Assembly (NCBI GenBank): GCA_946491665.1
Contig: CAMLYL010000016.1
Location: 1-41,349 of the forward strand
Length of the DNA stretch: 41,349 nucleotides
From: an uncultured Lachnospiraceae bacterium
Lineage (GTDB): Bacteria > Bacillota > Clostridia > Lachnospirales > Lachnospiraceae
Direction of reading: 5' to 3'
Positions 32,845 through 41,282 of this stretch are shown piece by piece. The position numbers and the translations under genes were made by a program. Within the stretch, counting starts at the first letter, position 1. Every line of letters starts with the position of its first letter. The notes under the pieces are model-generated. The model made no database searches, had not been told where the DNA came from, and was given only the letters and a program-made list of their open reading frames with translations.

Positions 32845-35106
32845 TCAGGGTTTCTCATGCCACAGAACCATGACATACACCGGGTTCTGACCCATCATCA
32901 TATGATGATCACCTACAGTTTTAGATCTGGCCACCGTCACACTGACGATATCCTCAATGGTCAGATCCAGATCCCGTGCAGCCTCCATAACTTCCTGCAC
33001 AGTCTCCAGTGTAATACAGTTGACAACCATCCGCACCTTCGGGTTTTTCCGCAGAAGCGTCCGCAGAATCGCCTTCAGGCTGCCGCTGCTGCCTCCGATG
33101 AAAGCATGCGTAGGGGCGGGAAGCTCCTTCAGGGCCTCCGGCGCTCTCCCCGGTATGATCTCCAGATTTGCCGTACCGAACTTCTTCCGGTTTTCAGCAA
33201 CCAGCTTCCAGGCATCTTCCTTCCATTCTATGGCATAGACCTTTCCCCGGTCAGCCATCAGCGCACATTCTATGGAAACAGATCCCGTTCCGGCTCCCAC
33301 ATCATAAATCACAGAATCCCTGGTCAGTCGCAGCTTGGATATGGAAATACTTCGCACTTCCTCCTTGGTCATGGGAACCTTTCCCCGCAGAAAGGCTTCG
33401 TCTGGAATCCCATGAACACAGGGAACCATTCCGGCCTTCGGATTGCGGAATACGGCAGCGCAGATCCCCTCCTGCTGAAATTCCGTAAAATCAGAAACCG
33501 TTCCGCGCACAATCTGTTCCGCAGGATAGCTGAGATCCACACCCACGCACATCTCCACCTCTCCCAATCCAAGAGAAACCAGTTTTCCGGCAATTGACCG
33601 GATACTGGCGGCATCGGAAGCCAGGGTAAACACTTTCCCGTTTTTCCGGATGGCTGCGGCCAGATTCTGCTCTCTTCCGTGAACGCTTACCAGCGCCATA
33701 TCATCCCAGGACATCTGAAGTCTGGCGGCCAGAAAGGCCACACTGGAAATGCCGCACAGCATATATACCTGATACTCTGAAAGCCGTTCGTTCTCCCGGA
33801 TCCTTTCCAGCAGTCTCTTTGCTCCGCTGTAAAATCCCACGTCACCGGAAAGAGCAATCACAACATATCTGTACTCTGAATGTTCCTCCACAAAACTTTC
33901 AATTTCTTCACTGCGTGAAAGAGGAATCAGAGGTTTGTCGAACCTTTCCAGGCCATTCAGCATTCTGGACGCGCCGATGATACAGTCCGCTTTCCGGCAC
34001 GCATTCACGCCTTCCACTGTCATATTGTCGGGATTTCCCATTCCGATTCCCAGCAGGGTAATCGTCTTCTGCTGATTCTGTTCCAAAACCGCTTCTTCAT
34101 TCATCTGCTGCTCGTCTTCCTTCTGTACAATCTGTCCTTCGGCTTCCGTCTCTGTTCCGGATGCGGCAACCGCAGCAGACTTCCCGATCTTCTGCACATT
34201 ACTCTCTGCGGCTTCCGCTTCCTGAGCAGTCTGAGTTTCACGGCTCATCCATTCAGGAATCCGGTAGCGCTGTCTTTCGCCCCTCCGGTCTTCTTTCCAC
34301 AGACGTACCGCCAGACGGCAGACCTCATCCAGAGAATATCCTGTCTCATGCACCGGCCTTCTGATCACCACACATACAGCTCCTGTTTCCCTGGCGGCCT
34401 CCACTTTTTCCGAAAAACCGCCGTTTTTTCCTGACTCTTTTGTCACCAGAAAAGCTGCGTTTACCATCTGAAGAGTTGCCGCATTCATTTCCCTGGAAAA
34501 CGGTCCCTGCATACAGATTACCTGTTTTCTGGAAAGTCCGTACTGTTCCGTCCGGTCAAACACATCCTCCTGCAGAAGCACCCGCGCGTAAATCCGTTCC
34601 TTCCGGTCAATACCGGACGCAAAAACAGGGAGCTCTTTCATTCCCGTAGTCAGCAGAATATTTCCCTGCTGCCCGTTCAGCCAGTCTGCCGCTGTCTCAC
34701 AGTCATCAAAGATGCGGATTCCCGGTATCTCCTCCAGACTTGTTTCTTCCCGCAGCAGACGGAAATACTCCGTCTTTGTCTCTTCACAGGCAGTCTCGAT
34801 ATTCTCTGTAACAGCCTCCGCGTAAGGGTGCGTGGCGTCAATCACCGCCAGCGGCCGCATCCTGTTTATCAGCTTTTCCATCTGCTCCTGATCCATTCTG
34901 CCGGTTATCACCTGTATGCCCGGCATATCGGGGAGCACTTCTTCGCCATACTCTGTAGCGACACAGACTGAAGCCGGAATTTTCTGTCCTGCCAGAAACT
35001 GAGCCAGTTCTCTTCCCTCACTGGTACCCGCAAACACAAGAAATTCTCCGGTCTGCTGCTGTTTTATCTGATTATTTGTCCCATTTCCATCATAACGTTC
35101 TGCCAA
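32845..35106 (-). CDS. cbiJET: Three-domain fusion: precorrin-6A reductase (CbiJ) + precorrin-6B methyltransferases CbiE and CbiT
   Basis: One 753-residue chain with three consecutive activities of corrin synthesis. Residues 20-275 match CbiJ/CobK (FAGTSEGRELAQFL, VIDATHPYAEAVT, CMQGPFSREMN, LVTKESGKNGGFSEK). Residues 276-345 are an Ala/Glu/Gln-rich linker. Residues 347-555 match CbiE (LLGIGMGNPDNMTVEG, ALSGDVGFYSGAKRL, GISSVAFLAARL). Residues 565-750 match CbiT (YDVGAGTGSVSIECA, a SAM-binding motif, and FIGGSSGSLKAIL). CbiE-CbiT fusion is common as CobL; adding CbiJ is less so. Start is TTG at 35106 with AAGGAGGAAGGA upstream. It lies between cbiH and cbiA. Confidence 0.93.
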   Translation of the reverse strand: MAERYDGNGTNNQIKQQQTGEFLVFAGTSEGRELAQFLAGQKIPASVCVATEYGEEVLPDMPGIQVITGRMDQEQMEKLINRMRPLAVIDATHPYAEAVTENIETACEETKTEYFRLLREETSLEEIPGIRIFDDCETAADWLNGQQGNILLTTGMKELPVFASGIDRKERIYARVLLQEDVFDRTEQYGLSRKQVICMQGPFSREMNAATLQMVNAAFLVTKESGKNGGFSEKVEAARETGAVCVVIRRPVHETGYSLDEVCRLAVRLWKEDRRGERQRYRIPEWMSRETQTAQEAEAAESNVQKIGKSAAVAASGTETEAEGQIVQKEDEQQMNEEAVLEQNQQKTITLLGIGMGNPDNMTVEGVNACRKADCIIGASRMLNGLERFDKPLIPLSRSEEIESFVEEHSEYRYVVIALSGDVGFYSGAKRLLERIRENERLSEYQVYMLCGISSVAFLAARLQMSWDDMALVSVHGREQNLAAAIRKNGKVFTLASDAASIRSIAGKLVSLGLGEVEMCVGVDLSYPAEQIVRGTVSDFTEFQQEGICAAVFRNPKAGMVPCVHGIPDEAFLRGKVPMTKEEVRSISISKLRLTRDSVIYDVGAGTGSVSIECALMADRGKVYAIEWKEDAWKLVAENRKKFGTANLEIIPGRAPEALKELPAPTHAFIGGSSGSLKAILRTLLRKNPKVRMVVNCITLETVQEVMEAARDLDLTIEDIVSVTVARSKTVGDHHMMMGQNPVYVMVLWHEKP

Positions 35107-35170
35107 TGTTCTGTTCCTTCCTCCTTCCGCCGCAGATCCGCCCCCACCGAATCAGGCTGACTGTTGTTTC

Positions 35171-35899
35171 TTACACCCGGTATCCCCGGGGAGTTACCAT
35201 ATGTCCGTTTACTGCCCTGGTCTGAGAATTTCCCACAAATACTGTAGTAAACATATCCACCTGAAGATCTCTGAGCTCTCTCAGCGTACAGAGCCGCATC
35301 TGCTCTCCGTCCCGGCCGATCTGCGAAACTGTCCCGCATACCGTATCCTCTGCCTTGCTGCGCAGCATCAGATCACAGGCCCTCTGCAGATAATCATGTC
35401 TCTTTTTGCTGGAAGGATTGTACAGACAGATCACGAAATCCGCCTCCGCCGCCAGCAGCAGTCTTTTCTCAATCTTCTCCCAGGGAGTCAGAAGATCACT
35501 TAAACTGATCACCGCAAAATCATGAATCAGAGGCGCGCCCAGAACTGCCGCTCCGGCCACAGCCGCCGTCACACCGCTTACCATTTCCACCTCTACCTGA
35601 GGGAATTCTTCTCCGATTTCAAGCATCAGACCGCTCATCCCATAGACTCCGGCATCACCGCTGCAGATCATAGCTGTGGTCTTTCCGGCCGCAGCCTGCT
35701 CAAAAGCAAGACGGCACCGTTCTGTTTCCCTCCGCATGGGCGTTGTCAGAAACTCCTTTCCCGGGAAATGATCCTTTACCAGATCCACATAAACAGTATA
35801 TCCTACGATCACGTCACAGCTTTCCAGCGCCTTCGTCGCCTGAATTGTCATCTTCTCATACTCACCGGGTCCGATGCCCACCACATAAATCTTATTCAA
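35171..35899 (-). CDS. cbiH: Precorrin-3B / cobalt-factor III C17-methyltransferase
   Basis: SAM-dependent ring-contracting methyltransferase of B12 synthesis. From the TTG at 35899 the protein has about 242 residues: NKIYVVGIGPGEYEKMT (SAM-binding N-terminus), SSGDAGVYGM-type motif CSGDAGVYGMSGL, VSGVTAAVAGAAVLGAPL, ISLSDLLTPW and YNPSSKKR, a good CbiH/CobJ set. I prefer TTG because GGGAGG lies 7 bases upstream; an ATG at 35914 lies before that ribosome site. The TTG overlaps the cbiG stop (TTGA), so translation is coupled. Chain length is that of the plain enzyme, without the extra domain seen in some clostridial CbiH proteins. Confidence 0.94.
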   Translation of the reverse strand: MNKIYVVGIGPGEYEKMTIQATKALESCDVIVGYTVYVDLVKDHFPGKEFLTTPMRRETERCRLAFEQAAAGKTTAMICSGDAGVYGMSGLMLEIGEEFPQVEVEMVSGVTAAVAGAAVLGAPLIHDFAVISLSDLLTPWEKIEKRLLLAAEADFVICLYNPSSKKRHDYLQRACDLMLRSKAEDTVCGTVSQIGRDGEQMRLCTLRELRDLQVDMFTTVFVGNSQTRAVNGHMVTPRGYRV

Positions 35900-37071
35900 A
35901 ACACAACCTCCCATCCAGTTTCCATTAATGCGATTGTCACGCCCTCCGCCGCATATTTCCGGCAGATAAAATGCGCGTTTTTCTTTTCATTTTCTTTCAG
36001 CGCCGCCGCTGCCGCGCGCTCGCATACATTGTCTACTCCCGTAATCTTCGACACAAAAGATGAAGCAGAATACTCTCCTGGAACATTTAAAAGCTCCTCT
36101 CCGGAAAATGTCACAAAGGGGATTCCCGCTTCCTGCGACAGCTGCAGAAGCCCCGGCTCATCTTTTTTCAGATCAATAGACGCAATGCGGCAGATACTCT
36201 CCGGAGCCACCTGATATTCCTTCAGAACCCTCTCAAGCGTCCGGCGGATATCCTCACAGGCTTTTCCTTTCCTGCATCCGATCCCTGCAATCACTGCCCG
36301 CGGAACAAGACGCAGAACTGGATCTGATGCATTCCTCTGTTTTTCTGATTCCTGCCCGCCTGACCGGACTGACACCAGAATCCCGCAGAACGCCACGCCG
36401 CCGGCCTCTGGTTCTCCGTTTTGTTCTGACCGGGCCATCCCCCTTAAGCTGTCCACTTTCAGCAATTCCTCCGGGATCTCCCCCCGGATGCCTCCGTCAC
36501 AGCAAAACGGAACCCGTTTTCCATCCACAATCTCCGCCGCCGCCAGCTTCGCCAGTTTCATATCACAGATGGTCAGATGATTTTTCTTCGCCCAGACGTC
36601 AACGGCCAGCTTTTCATTCACATCAGAAGCCGTTGTAATAACGGGATCTGCCCCCAGCGCTCCCGCCAGAAACAGGGTCAGCTCATTTCCGCCGCCCAGA
36701 TGCCCCGACAGCAGAGAAATAATATGATTTCCCTTCTCATCCGCCACCAGAACGGCGGGGTCTGACTTTTTGGATACCAGGAAAGGCGCAATAGTACGAA
36801 CCGCAATTCCGGATGCTCCGATAAAAATTATCGCTTCTGAGCAGGAAAAAACACCTGCGCACCAGTCCCGCAGCGGCTCCTTTACCAGAACGGCTTCCTC
36901 AAATTCCAGCGCCACGGAATCTTTCTTTGTATACAATATGGTCCGCTTCTGTCCGCTTCTTTTCAATGCGGCCCTCACCCGAAGAGACAGTTCAAACCCT
37001 CTTCGGGTAAAAGAAATCACCGATATTATCCTGTTTGTTCCCTGCCCTTCGGCAGCGTTTTCAAATGCCAT
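35896..37071 (-). CDS. cbiG: Cobalt-precorrin-5A hydrolase
   Basis: Opens the lactone ring of cobalt-precorrin-5A, releasing acetaldehyde, in anaerobic B12 synthesis. The 391 residues have the CbiG N-terminal domain with IFIGASGIAVRTIAPFL, SKKSDPAVLVADEKGNHIISLLSGHLGGGNELT and ITTASDVNEKLAVD, a middle region, and the C-terminal domain with VIAGIGCRKGKACEDI, RIASIDLKKDEPGL and GVDNVCERAAA. Complete. It starts 3 bases after the cbiF stop, with AAGGA inside the end of cbiF, and its stop overlaps the cbiH start. A free CbiG marks the anaerobic rather than aerobic route. Confidence 0.94.
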   Translation of the reverse strand: MAFENAAEGQGTNRIISVISFTRRGFELSLRVRAALKRSGQKRTILYTKKDSVALEFEEAVLVKEPLRDWCAGVFSCSEAIIFIGASGIAVRTIAPFLVSKKSDPAVLVADEKGNHIISLLSGHLGGGNELTLFLAGALGADPVITTASDVNEKLAVDVWAKKNHLTICDMKLAKLAAAEIVDGKRVPFCCDGGIRGEIPEELLKVDSLRGMARSEQNGEPEAGGVAFCGILVSVRSGGQESEKQRNASDPVLRLVPRAVIAGIGCRKGKACEDIRRTLERVLKEYQVAPESICRIASIDLKKDEPGLLQLSQEAGIPFVTFSGEELLNVPGEYSASSFVSKITGVDNVCERAAAAALKENEKKNAHFICRKYAAEGVTIALMETGWEVVF

Positions 37072-37074
37072 TCT

Positions 37075-37851
37075 TTATGATTCCTTCTGCTGCGGCTTTA
37101 CCGCCTCCCGGAACTCCGTAGTGAATGCCGGATTGTACAGCTCTGATCTGTTATAATGACTGTGGGTCACCGCGTCTCCGATAATCATCAGAGCGGTCTT
37201 CGTAATCTGATTCTCTGCCGCCGTCTGCGCAAGCGTTTTCACTGTACAGAGAAATGTCTTTTCCTCCGGCCAGGTAGCCTTGTAAACAATCGCCGCCGGA
37301 GTATCCGGTTCATAGCCGCCCGCAATCAGCTCCTTGCTGAGCTGTTCCAGAAGCCCGGTACTCAAGAACACTACCATTGTAGCGTGATGCGCTGCAAAGG
37401 AAGCGATACTCTCCCGCTCCGGCACCGGCGTCCGACCTGCCATCCGGGTAATAATCACACTCTGGGACACATCCGGAAGCGTATATTCCAGATTCAGAGC
37501 AGAAGCAGCTCCGCAGAAAGAACTGACCCCCGGACAGCTCTCATAGGCAATCCCCATCTCATCCAGCGCGTCCATCTGTTCCCGGATCGCTCCATAAATA
37601 CAGGGATCCCCGGTATGCAGCCTTACTGTCATCTCTCCGGAGGCTTCCGCCTCTTTCATCACCTCAAGCACTTCCTCCAGCGTCATTTTCGCACTGTTAT
37701 AAACCCGGCAGTTCTCCTTTTTCTCCTCCAGAAGCTGCGGGTTTACCAGCGATCCTGCGTAAATAATCACATCAGCCTCCCGGAGCAGCCTCTGCCCCCG
37801 TACAGTAATCAAATCCGGCGCACCGCTTCCGGCGCCTACAAAATAAACCAT
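37075..37851 (-). CDS. cbiF: Cobalt-precorrin-4 C11-methyltransferase
   Basis: SAM-dependent methylation at C11 of the corrin precursor. The 258 residues start MVYFVGAGSGAPDLITVRG and contain VIIYAGSLV, RLHTGDPCIYGAIREQ, SCPGVSSFCGAASALN, the ITRMAGRTPVPE motif of CbiF/CobM and VYKATWPEEK. Complete. Ribosome site AGGAGG 8 bases before the ATG. It lies between cbiD and cbiG with very short spacers. Confidence 0.96.
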   Translation of the reverse strand: MVYFVGAGSGAPDLITVRGQRLLREADVIIYAGSLVNPQLLEEKKENCRVYNSAKMTLEEVLEVMKEAEASGEMTVRLHTGDPCIYGAIREQMDALDEMGIAYESCPGVSSFCGAASALNLEYTLPDVSQSVIITRMAGRTPVPERESIASFAAHHATMVVFLSTGLLEQLSKELIAGGYEPDTPAAIVYKATWPEEKTFLCTVKTLAQTAAENQITKTALMIIGDAVTHSHYNRSELYNPAFTTEFREAVKPQQKES

Positions 37852-37871
37852 AAAATGTTCCTCCTGTGTTT

Positions 37872-39086
37872 TTACATTCCTGCTTCCAGCCTGGCCAGCA
37901 GTTCATCTGCATCTTTTGTCCGTCCCAGTTCTCCATATACATTGGAAAATACAACAGCTCCGATTTTCAGCCTGTTCCAGGCCCGGCGGTTCATACAACA
38001 GTCAATTTTCTTCATCAGAATTTCCACAGACAGATCCCACACGCCGGCTTCCCGGATTACCCGCAGTCCTTCGTCGGCAGTAACAGAATCCAGAATTTCC
38101 CTGGCTCTGTCTCCGTCGATTCCCGCCTGAAGTGCACAGGCCGCCAGAATTTCCATGCGGGCGTCCGCGTCTCTGGAATGGGTATTCATAATCCCTCCGG
38201 CCACTTTGACAAACTTTCCGATATGAGCCACAAAAAGAAGCCCTTTTAATTCAAGATTCACCGCCAGATCAATCGTCTGTCCTACATAATTGCTGCATTT
38301 GACAGCCTGATCCGGTCCAAAAGGGAAATTCCCTTTCAGATAATCCGCTCCATAATTTCCGGGAGTTACCAGAAGATATTTTCTGTTCACAGACTTCTGG
38401 CGCATCTCCGTCTCAATGGAGGTCACCAGCGCCTGCTCACTCATGGGCTCCACAATGCCGCTGGTGCCCAGAATGGAGATGCCTCCTTTGATTCCCAGCC
38501 GGGGATTAAAGGTCCTTTCCGCCAGCTTTTCTCCCCCGGGGGCCGAAATTGTCACCTGCATTCCCCCTGAATAACCGTATTCCTCACACACGGCCTGTAC
38601 TTCTTTTACAATCATACTCCGGGGCACCCGGTTAATGGCCGGCGCTCCCACAGGCTGTTCCAGGCCCGGAAGCGTCACCGTTCCAATGCCGGAACCCCCC
38701 TGAATGCAGATTATGCTGCCATGCTCTCTCTTATTTTCCTCCTGCGGCTGCCATCCGTATTTCTTCATCTGTTCCGCCGCCTCCCGGACGCCGCATTTTC
38801 TTACATAGGCATGCACCAGCAGACCGTCAGTTACATCCGGATCATCCCCGGCATCCTTCCGGATGGCGCAGCCTGCCCCATCCTCATCCAGGACCGCCTC
38901 CAGCGGTTCCAGAAACAGTGTCAGTCCCTTCGGCACTGTCAGCTTTACCGCAGAGACAGCCTGACCGGAAAAGAGCATTCTTGCTGCCGCCTGGGCCGCC
39001 GCCGCCGCACAGGTTCCCGTGGTATATCCGAAACGCAGTTTTTTATTATCTTTAATTATGTATTTATCTTCCAGTCCGTTCTTCAT
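37872..39086 (-). CDS. cbiD: Cobalt-precorrin-5B C1-methyltransferase
   Basis: Methylates C1 of the corrin ring in the anaerobic pathway. The 404 residues contain LRFGYTTGTCAAAAAQAAA, CAIRKDAGDDPDVTDG, GVGTVTLPGLEQP-like IGTVTLPGLEQPVGAPAINR, GTSGIVEPMSEQA, FVAHIGKFVKVAGGIMNTHSRDADARME and a long C-terminal extension, as in clostridial CbiD. Complete. The ATG is 1 base after the LysR stop (TGA-T-ATG) with only a weak ribosome site, suggesting coupling to LysR translation. Confidence 0.95.
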   Translation of the reverse strand: MKNGLEDKYIIKDNKKLRFGYTTGTCAAAAAQAAARMLFSGQAVSAVKLTVPKGLTLFLEPLEAVLDEDGAGCAIRKDAGDDPDVTDGLLVHAYVRKCGVREAAEQMKKYGWQPQEENKREHGSIICIQGGSGIGTVTLPGLEQPVGAPAINRVPRSMIVKEVQAVCEEYGYSGGMQVTISAPGGEKLAERTFNPRLGIKGGISILGTSGIVEPMSEQALVTSIETEMRQKSVNRKYLLVTPGNYGADYLKGNFPFGPDQAVKCSNYVGQTIDLAVNLELKGLLFVAHIGKFVKVAGGIMNTHSRDADARMEILAACALQAGIDGDRAREILDSVTADEGLRVIREAGVWDLSVEILMKKIDCCMNRRAWNRLKIGAVVFSNVYGELGRTKDADELLARLEAGM

Positions 39087-39087
39087 A

Positions 39088-40050
39088 TCACTTTTTCTCA
39101 GCCTGAAGCAGATTTTTATCCAGCTTTACAGGCTCATATTCTCCGATCTCCTCATCTGCCAGACCACCCTCCAGAAACGGCAGGATCCGCTCCAGAGAAG
39201 GATTGGCGTTTTCCGGCATCCAGCCTGCGATAATATCAACCTGATCCGTGACTCCGCCGAAGGGAACCGCCGCCAGCCTTCCTCTGGTATATACGGAAGC
39301 AGTCAGATAGGCCGGCAGAATCGTAATTCCCATATTTACGGAAATCATGAAAAAAATCGTCTCTACATCCTCAATGGATTCCATTACCCTGGGCTTATAC
39401 CCCCGCCGCAGGAAATTCTCCAGTATCATTTTCCCCTCCCCCACTTCATTTTCAGGGGAAGCGGCCAGAATCAGAGGCTCGTCCTTCAGTTCCCGCCAGG
39501 TAACATACTGATTCTGCGCCAGTATATGATTCTTCGGAAGCACTGCAATCAGATTATCCCAGGCAACTTTTTTATAAGATACGCCTTCATAGGAAGGCTC
39601 ATCAAACAACGGCATCAGAGCCAGGTCCACCTCCCCGGACCGAAGCAGCTTCATCAGCATGGAAGGACTCAGATTCCTGAACTTCATGGAAATATTGGGA
39701 TATTTCTGGTGGAATGCCTGAATTCGCTCTGAAACCTCCGTATTTCCGATTCCCAGAGTAAAACCGATATTCAGAGATCCTGTAAAACCGCTGGAAACCT
39801 CTCTGGTCCGCAGCATGGCAAGATCCATCCGGTTTAAAATATCGGTCGCCTCATTCTGAAATACCTTTCCCGCCGGCGTCAGCGCCACTCTCCGTTTCGT
39901 GCGTTCAAAAAGATTAACCCCCAGCTGCTCCTCCAGCACCTTGATCTGCTGGGTTACCGCCGTCTGGGAAACAAACATAGACTCCGCTGCCTTTGTAAAA
40001 TTCAGTTCCTTTGCCACAGCAAGGAAATATTCCAACTGCCTGCTGTTCAT
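39088..40050 (-). CDS. LysR-family transcriptional regulator
   Basis: Regulator of 320 residues with the standard N-terminal winged helix (1-60, MNSRQLEYFLAVAKELNFTKAAESM, SQTAVTQQIKVLEEQLGVNLFERTKRRVALTPAG) and a periplasmic-binding-type effector domain (about 90-300). The effector is unknown. Unlike most LysR genes it is not divergent from its likely targets but lies within the run, between the aldolase gene and cbiD, coupled to cbiD. Ribosome site AAAGGGGAG. A 6-bp inverted repeat lies just upstream of its start. Confidence 0.94.
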   Translation of the reverse strand: MNSRQLEYFLAVAKELNFTKAAESMFVSQTAVTQQIKVLEEQLGVNLFERTKRRVALTPAGKVFQNEATDILNRMDLAMLRTREVSSGFTGSLNIGFTLGIGNTEVSERIQAFHQKYPNISMKFRNLSPSMLMKLLRSGEVDLALMPLFDEPSYEGVSYKKVAWDNLIAVLPKNHILAQNQYVTWRELKDEPLILAASPENEVGEGKMILENFLRRGYKPRVMESIEDVETIFFMISVNMGITILPAYLTASVYTRGRLAAVPFGGVTDQVDIIAGWMPENANPSLERILPFLEGGLADEEIGEYEPVKLDKNLLQAEKK

Positions 40051-40068
40051 GTTTCTCCCCTTTCCGGT

Positions 40069-40091
40069 TACTGTCCGCTCTGCTTACAGTA
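40069..40091 (-). promoter_or_regulatory. Inverted repeat upstream of the LysR gene
   Basis: TACTGT (40069-40074) and ACAGTA (40086-40091) with an 11-base spacer, in the 44-base gap between the aldolase stop and the LysR start. The geometry T-N11-A with dyad symmetry is the kind of site LysR proteins bind, so self-control is possible. No promoter boxes were found here. Confidence 0.4.
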
Positions 40092-40094
40092 CCT

Positions 40095-40793
40095 TCACTT
40101 CTGGTCCTCTTTATTATACTTCACATAACCCGGATGTCTGCCGGGCAGCTTATAAACATTCTCCCGAAGCTTAAGCAGCTCGTCAATCCGCTCCCGGGAT
40201 AAATCCGGCGCTCCACCCAGAAGATGAATATAAAGAGATGTCTTCGCATACATCTCCAGAGATTCCATATTAAAATAAGCCTTCGTCAGCGTTTCCCCCA
40301 CCGTCAGCGCGCCGTGATTCGCCAGAAGCATCGCGTCATGATTCTGCAGAAGCGGCGCAATAGAGTCCGGGACCTCATCTGTAGAAGGTCTCGCATAAGA
40401 TGCCAGCGGAACCGCTCCCAGATTCATAATATTCTCGGTCATATAATATCCGTCCAGCGCCTTCCCCATGGAAGCATAGCTGGTAGCAATGGGCGGATGC
40501 GCATGTACCACCGCATTTACATCCTCCCGCTCACTGTAGCAGCGCAGATGCATTTTCATCTCAGAAGATGGCTTATATCCTTCCTCGGCGCTGATCACCG
40601 TACCGTCTGCCGCCAAAAGCACCAGCATTTCCGGTTTCATATCTCCCTTGCTCACACCGGAAGGCGTGCACAGAATTGTCCCGTCCTTCAGACGCGCGGA
40701 AACATTTCCGTCATTTGCCGCTACAATTCCTCTCTGCCACAGTTTGTGACATACGTCACAGATCTCTTCGCGTTCCTTCATATATACCTTCAT
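40095..40793 (-). CDS. Class II aldolase (L-fuculose-phosphate aldolase/AraD-FucA family)
   Basis: Zinc-dependent aldolase or epimerase of deoxy-sugar phosphates; cytoplasmic. The 232 residues contain GNVSARLKDG (phosphate-binding), TPSGVSKGDM, PSSEMKMHL (catalytic Glu in SSE), AVVHAHPP and LANHGALTVG (zinc histidines). The mix fits FucA, but rhamnulose-phosphate, ribulose-phosphate epimerase and methylthioribulose-type relatives cannot be excluded. It stands directly upstream of LysR and the cbi genes. If it makes lactaldehyde, the product 1,2-propanediol is used through B12-dependent diol dehydratase, which would explain the neighbourhood (inference). Confidence 0.85.
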   Translation of the reverse strand: MKVYMKEREEICDVCHKLWQRGIVAANDGNVSARLKDGTILCTPSGVSKGDMKPEMLVLLAADGTVISAEEGYKPSSEMKMHLRCYSEREDVNAVVHAHPPIATSYASMGKALDGYYMTENIMNLGAVPLASYARPSTDEVPDSIAPLLQNHDAMLLANHGALTVGETLTKAYFNMESLEMYAKTSLYIHLLGGAPDLSRERIDELLKLRENVYKLPGRHPGYVKYNKEDQK

Positions 40794-40829
40794 AAACCTC
40801 TCCTTTCTCCTTCGTCTGCCGGCATCCTT

Positions 40830-41282
40830 CTATTTCTGATCCCGAAAACAGATATACTCATGCCCGTAATTTCCCCACCAGCTGGTGCGCCTGCGTCCCT
40901 CCGGATCCGGCTGCACAAAATAAATGGTGGAAAAAAGCATTTCCCTTGCGTTCAGCTTTACAATAATCTGCAGAAGCCTGTCATCCAGTGAAAAAATAAT
41001 CTCTTCCTCTGTCTCTTCGGGAAGGGGCTTTAAAATCTGCAGATAGGCAATTTCATCGGCCGTCAGCAGTTCATTCACCATTTCTCTGGAATCTTCATCC
41101 AGACGGAAATAATAAAAATCGGCGTAGGAGTTTTCTGCACCGTATTCCTTCTTCAGACTTTTAAAATGTTCGTATGCCCGTTTCTCGTCCATAATCAGCT
41201 TCACATCTGCGTAGGACTGAAACCCCTCCGTAATTTTCTCCAGATAAATTGCTCCCCGTGTCTTTAATTCCTCAGTTGTCAC
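40830..41282 (-). CDS. Conserved-looking protein of unknown function
   Basis: I do not recognise this protein of 150 residues. It is soluble and acidic (Glu/Asp-rich, many Tyr), with no signal peptide or membrane segment. The C-terminal part ...FSTIYFVQPDPEGRR and WWGNYGHEYICFRD is rich in aromatic residues. I chose the GTG at 41282 because GAGGAG lies 7 bases upstream; the open frame extends to 41336 without another ribosome site. It is 36 bases upstream of the aldolase, so it is probably in the same transcript. What precedes it is beyond the window; a preceding gene may end around 41337. Confidence 0.7.
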   Translation of the reverse strand: MTTEELKTRGAIYLEKITEGFQSYADVKLIMDEKRAYEHFKSLKKEYGAENSYADFYYFRLDEDSREMVNELLTADEIAYLQILKPLPEETEEEIIFSLDDRLLQIIVKLNAREMLFSTIYFVQPDPEGRRRTSWWGNYGHEYICFRDQK

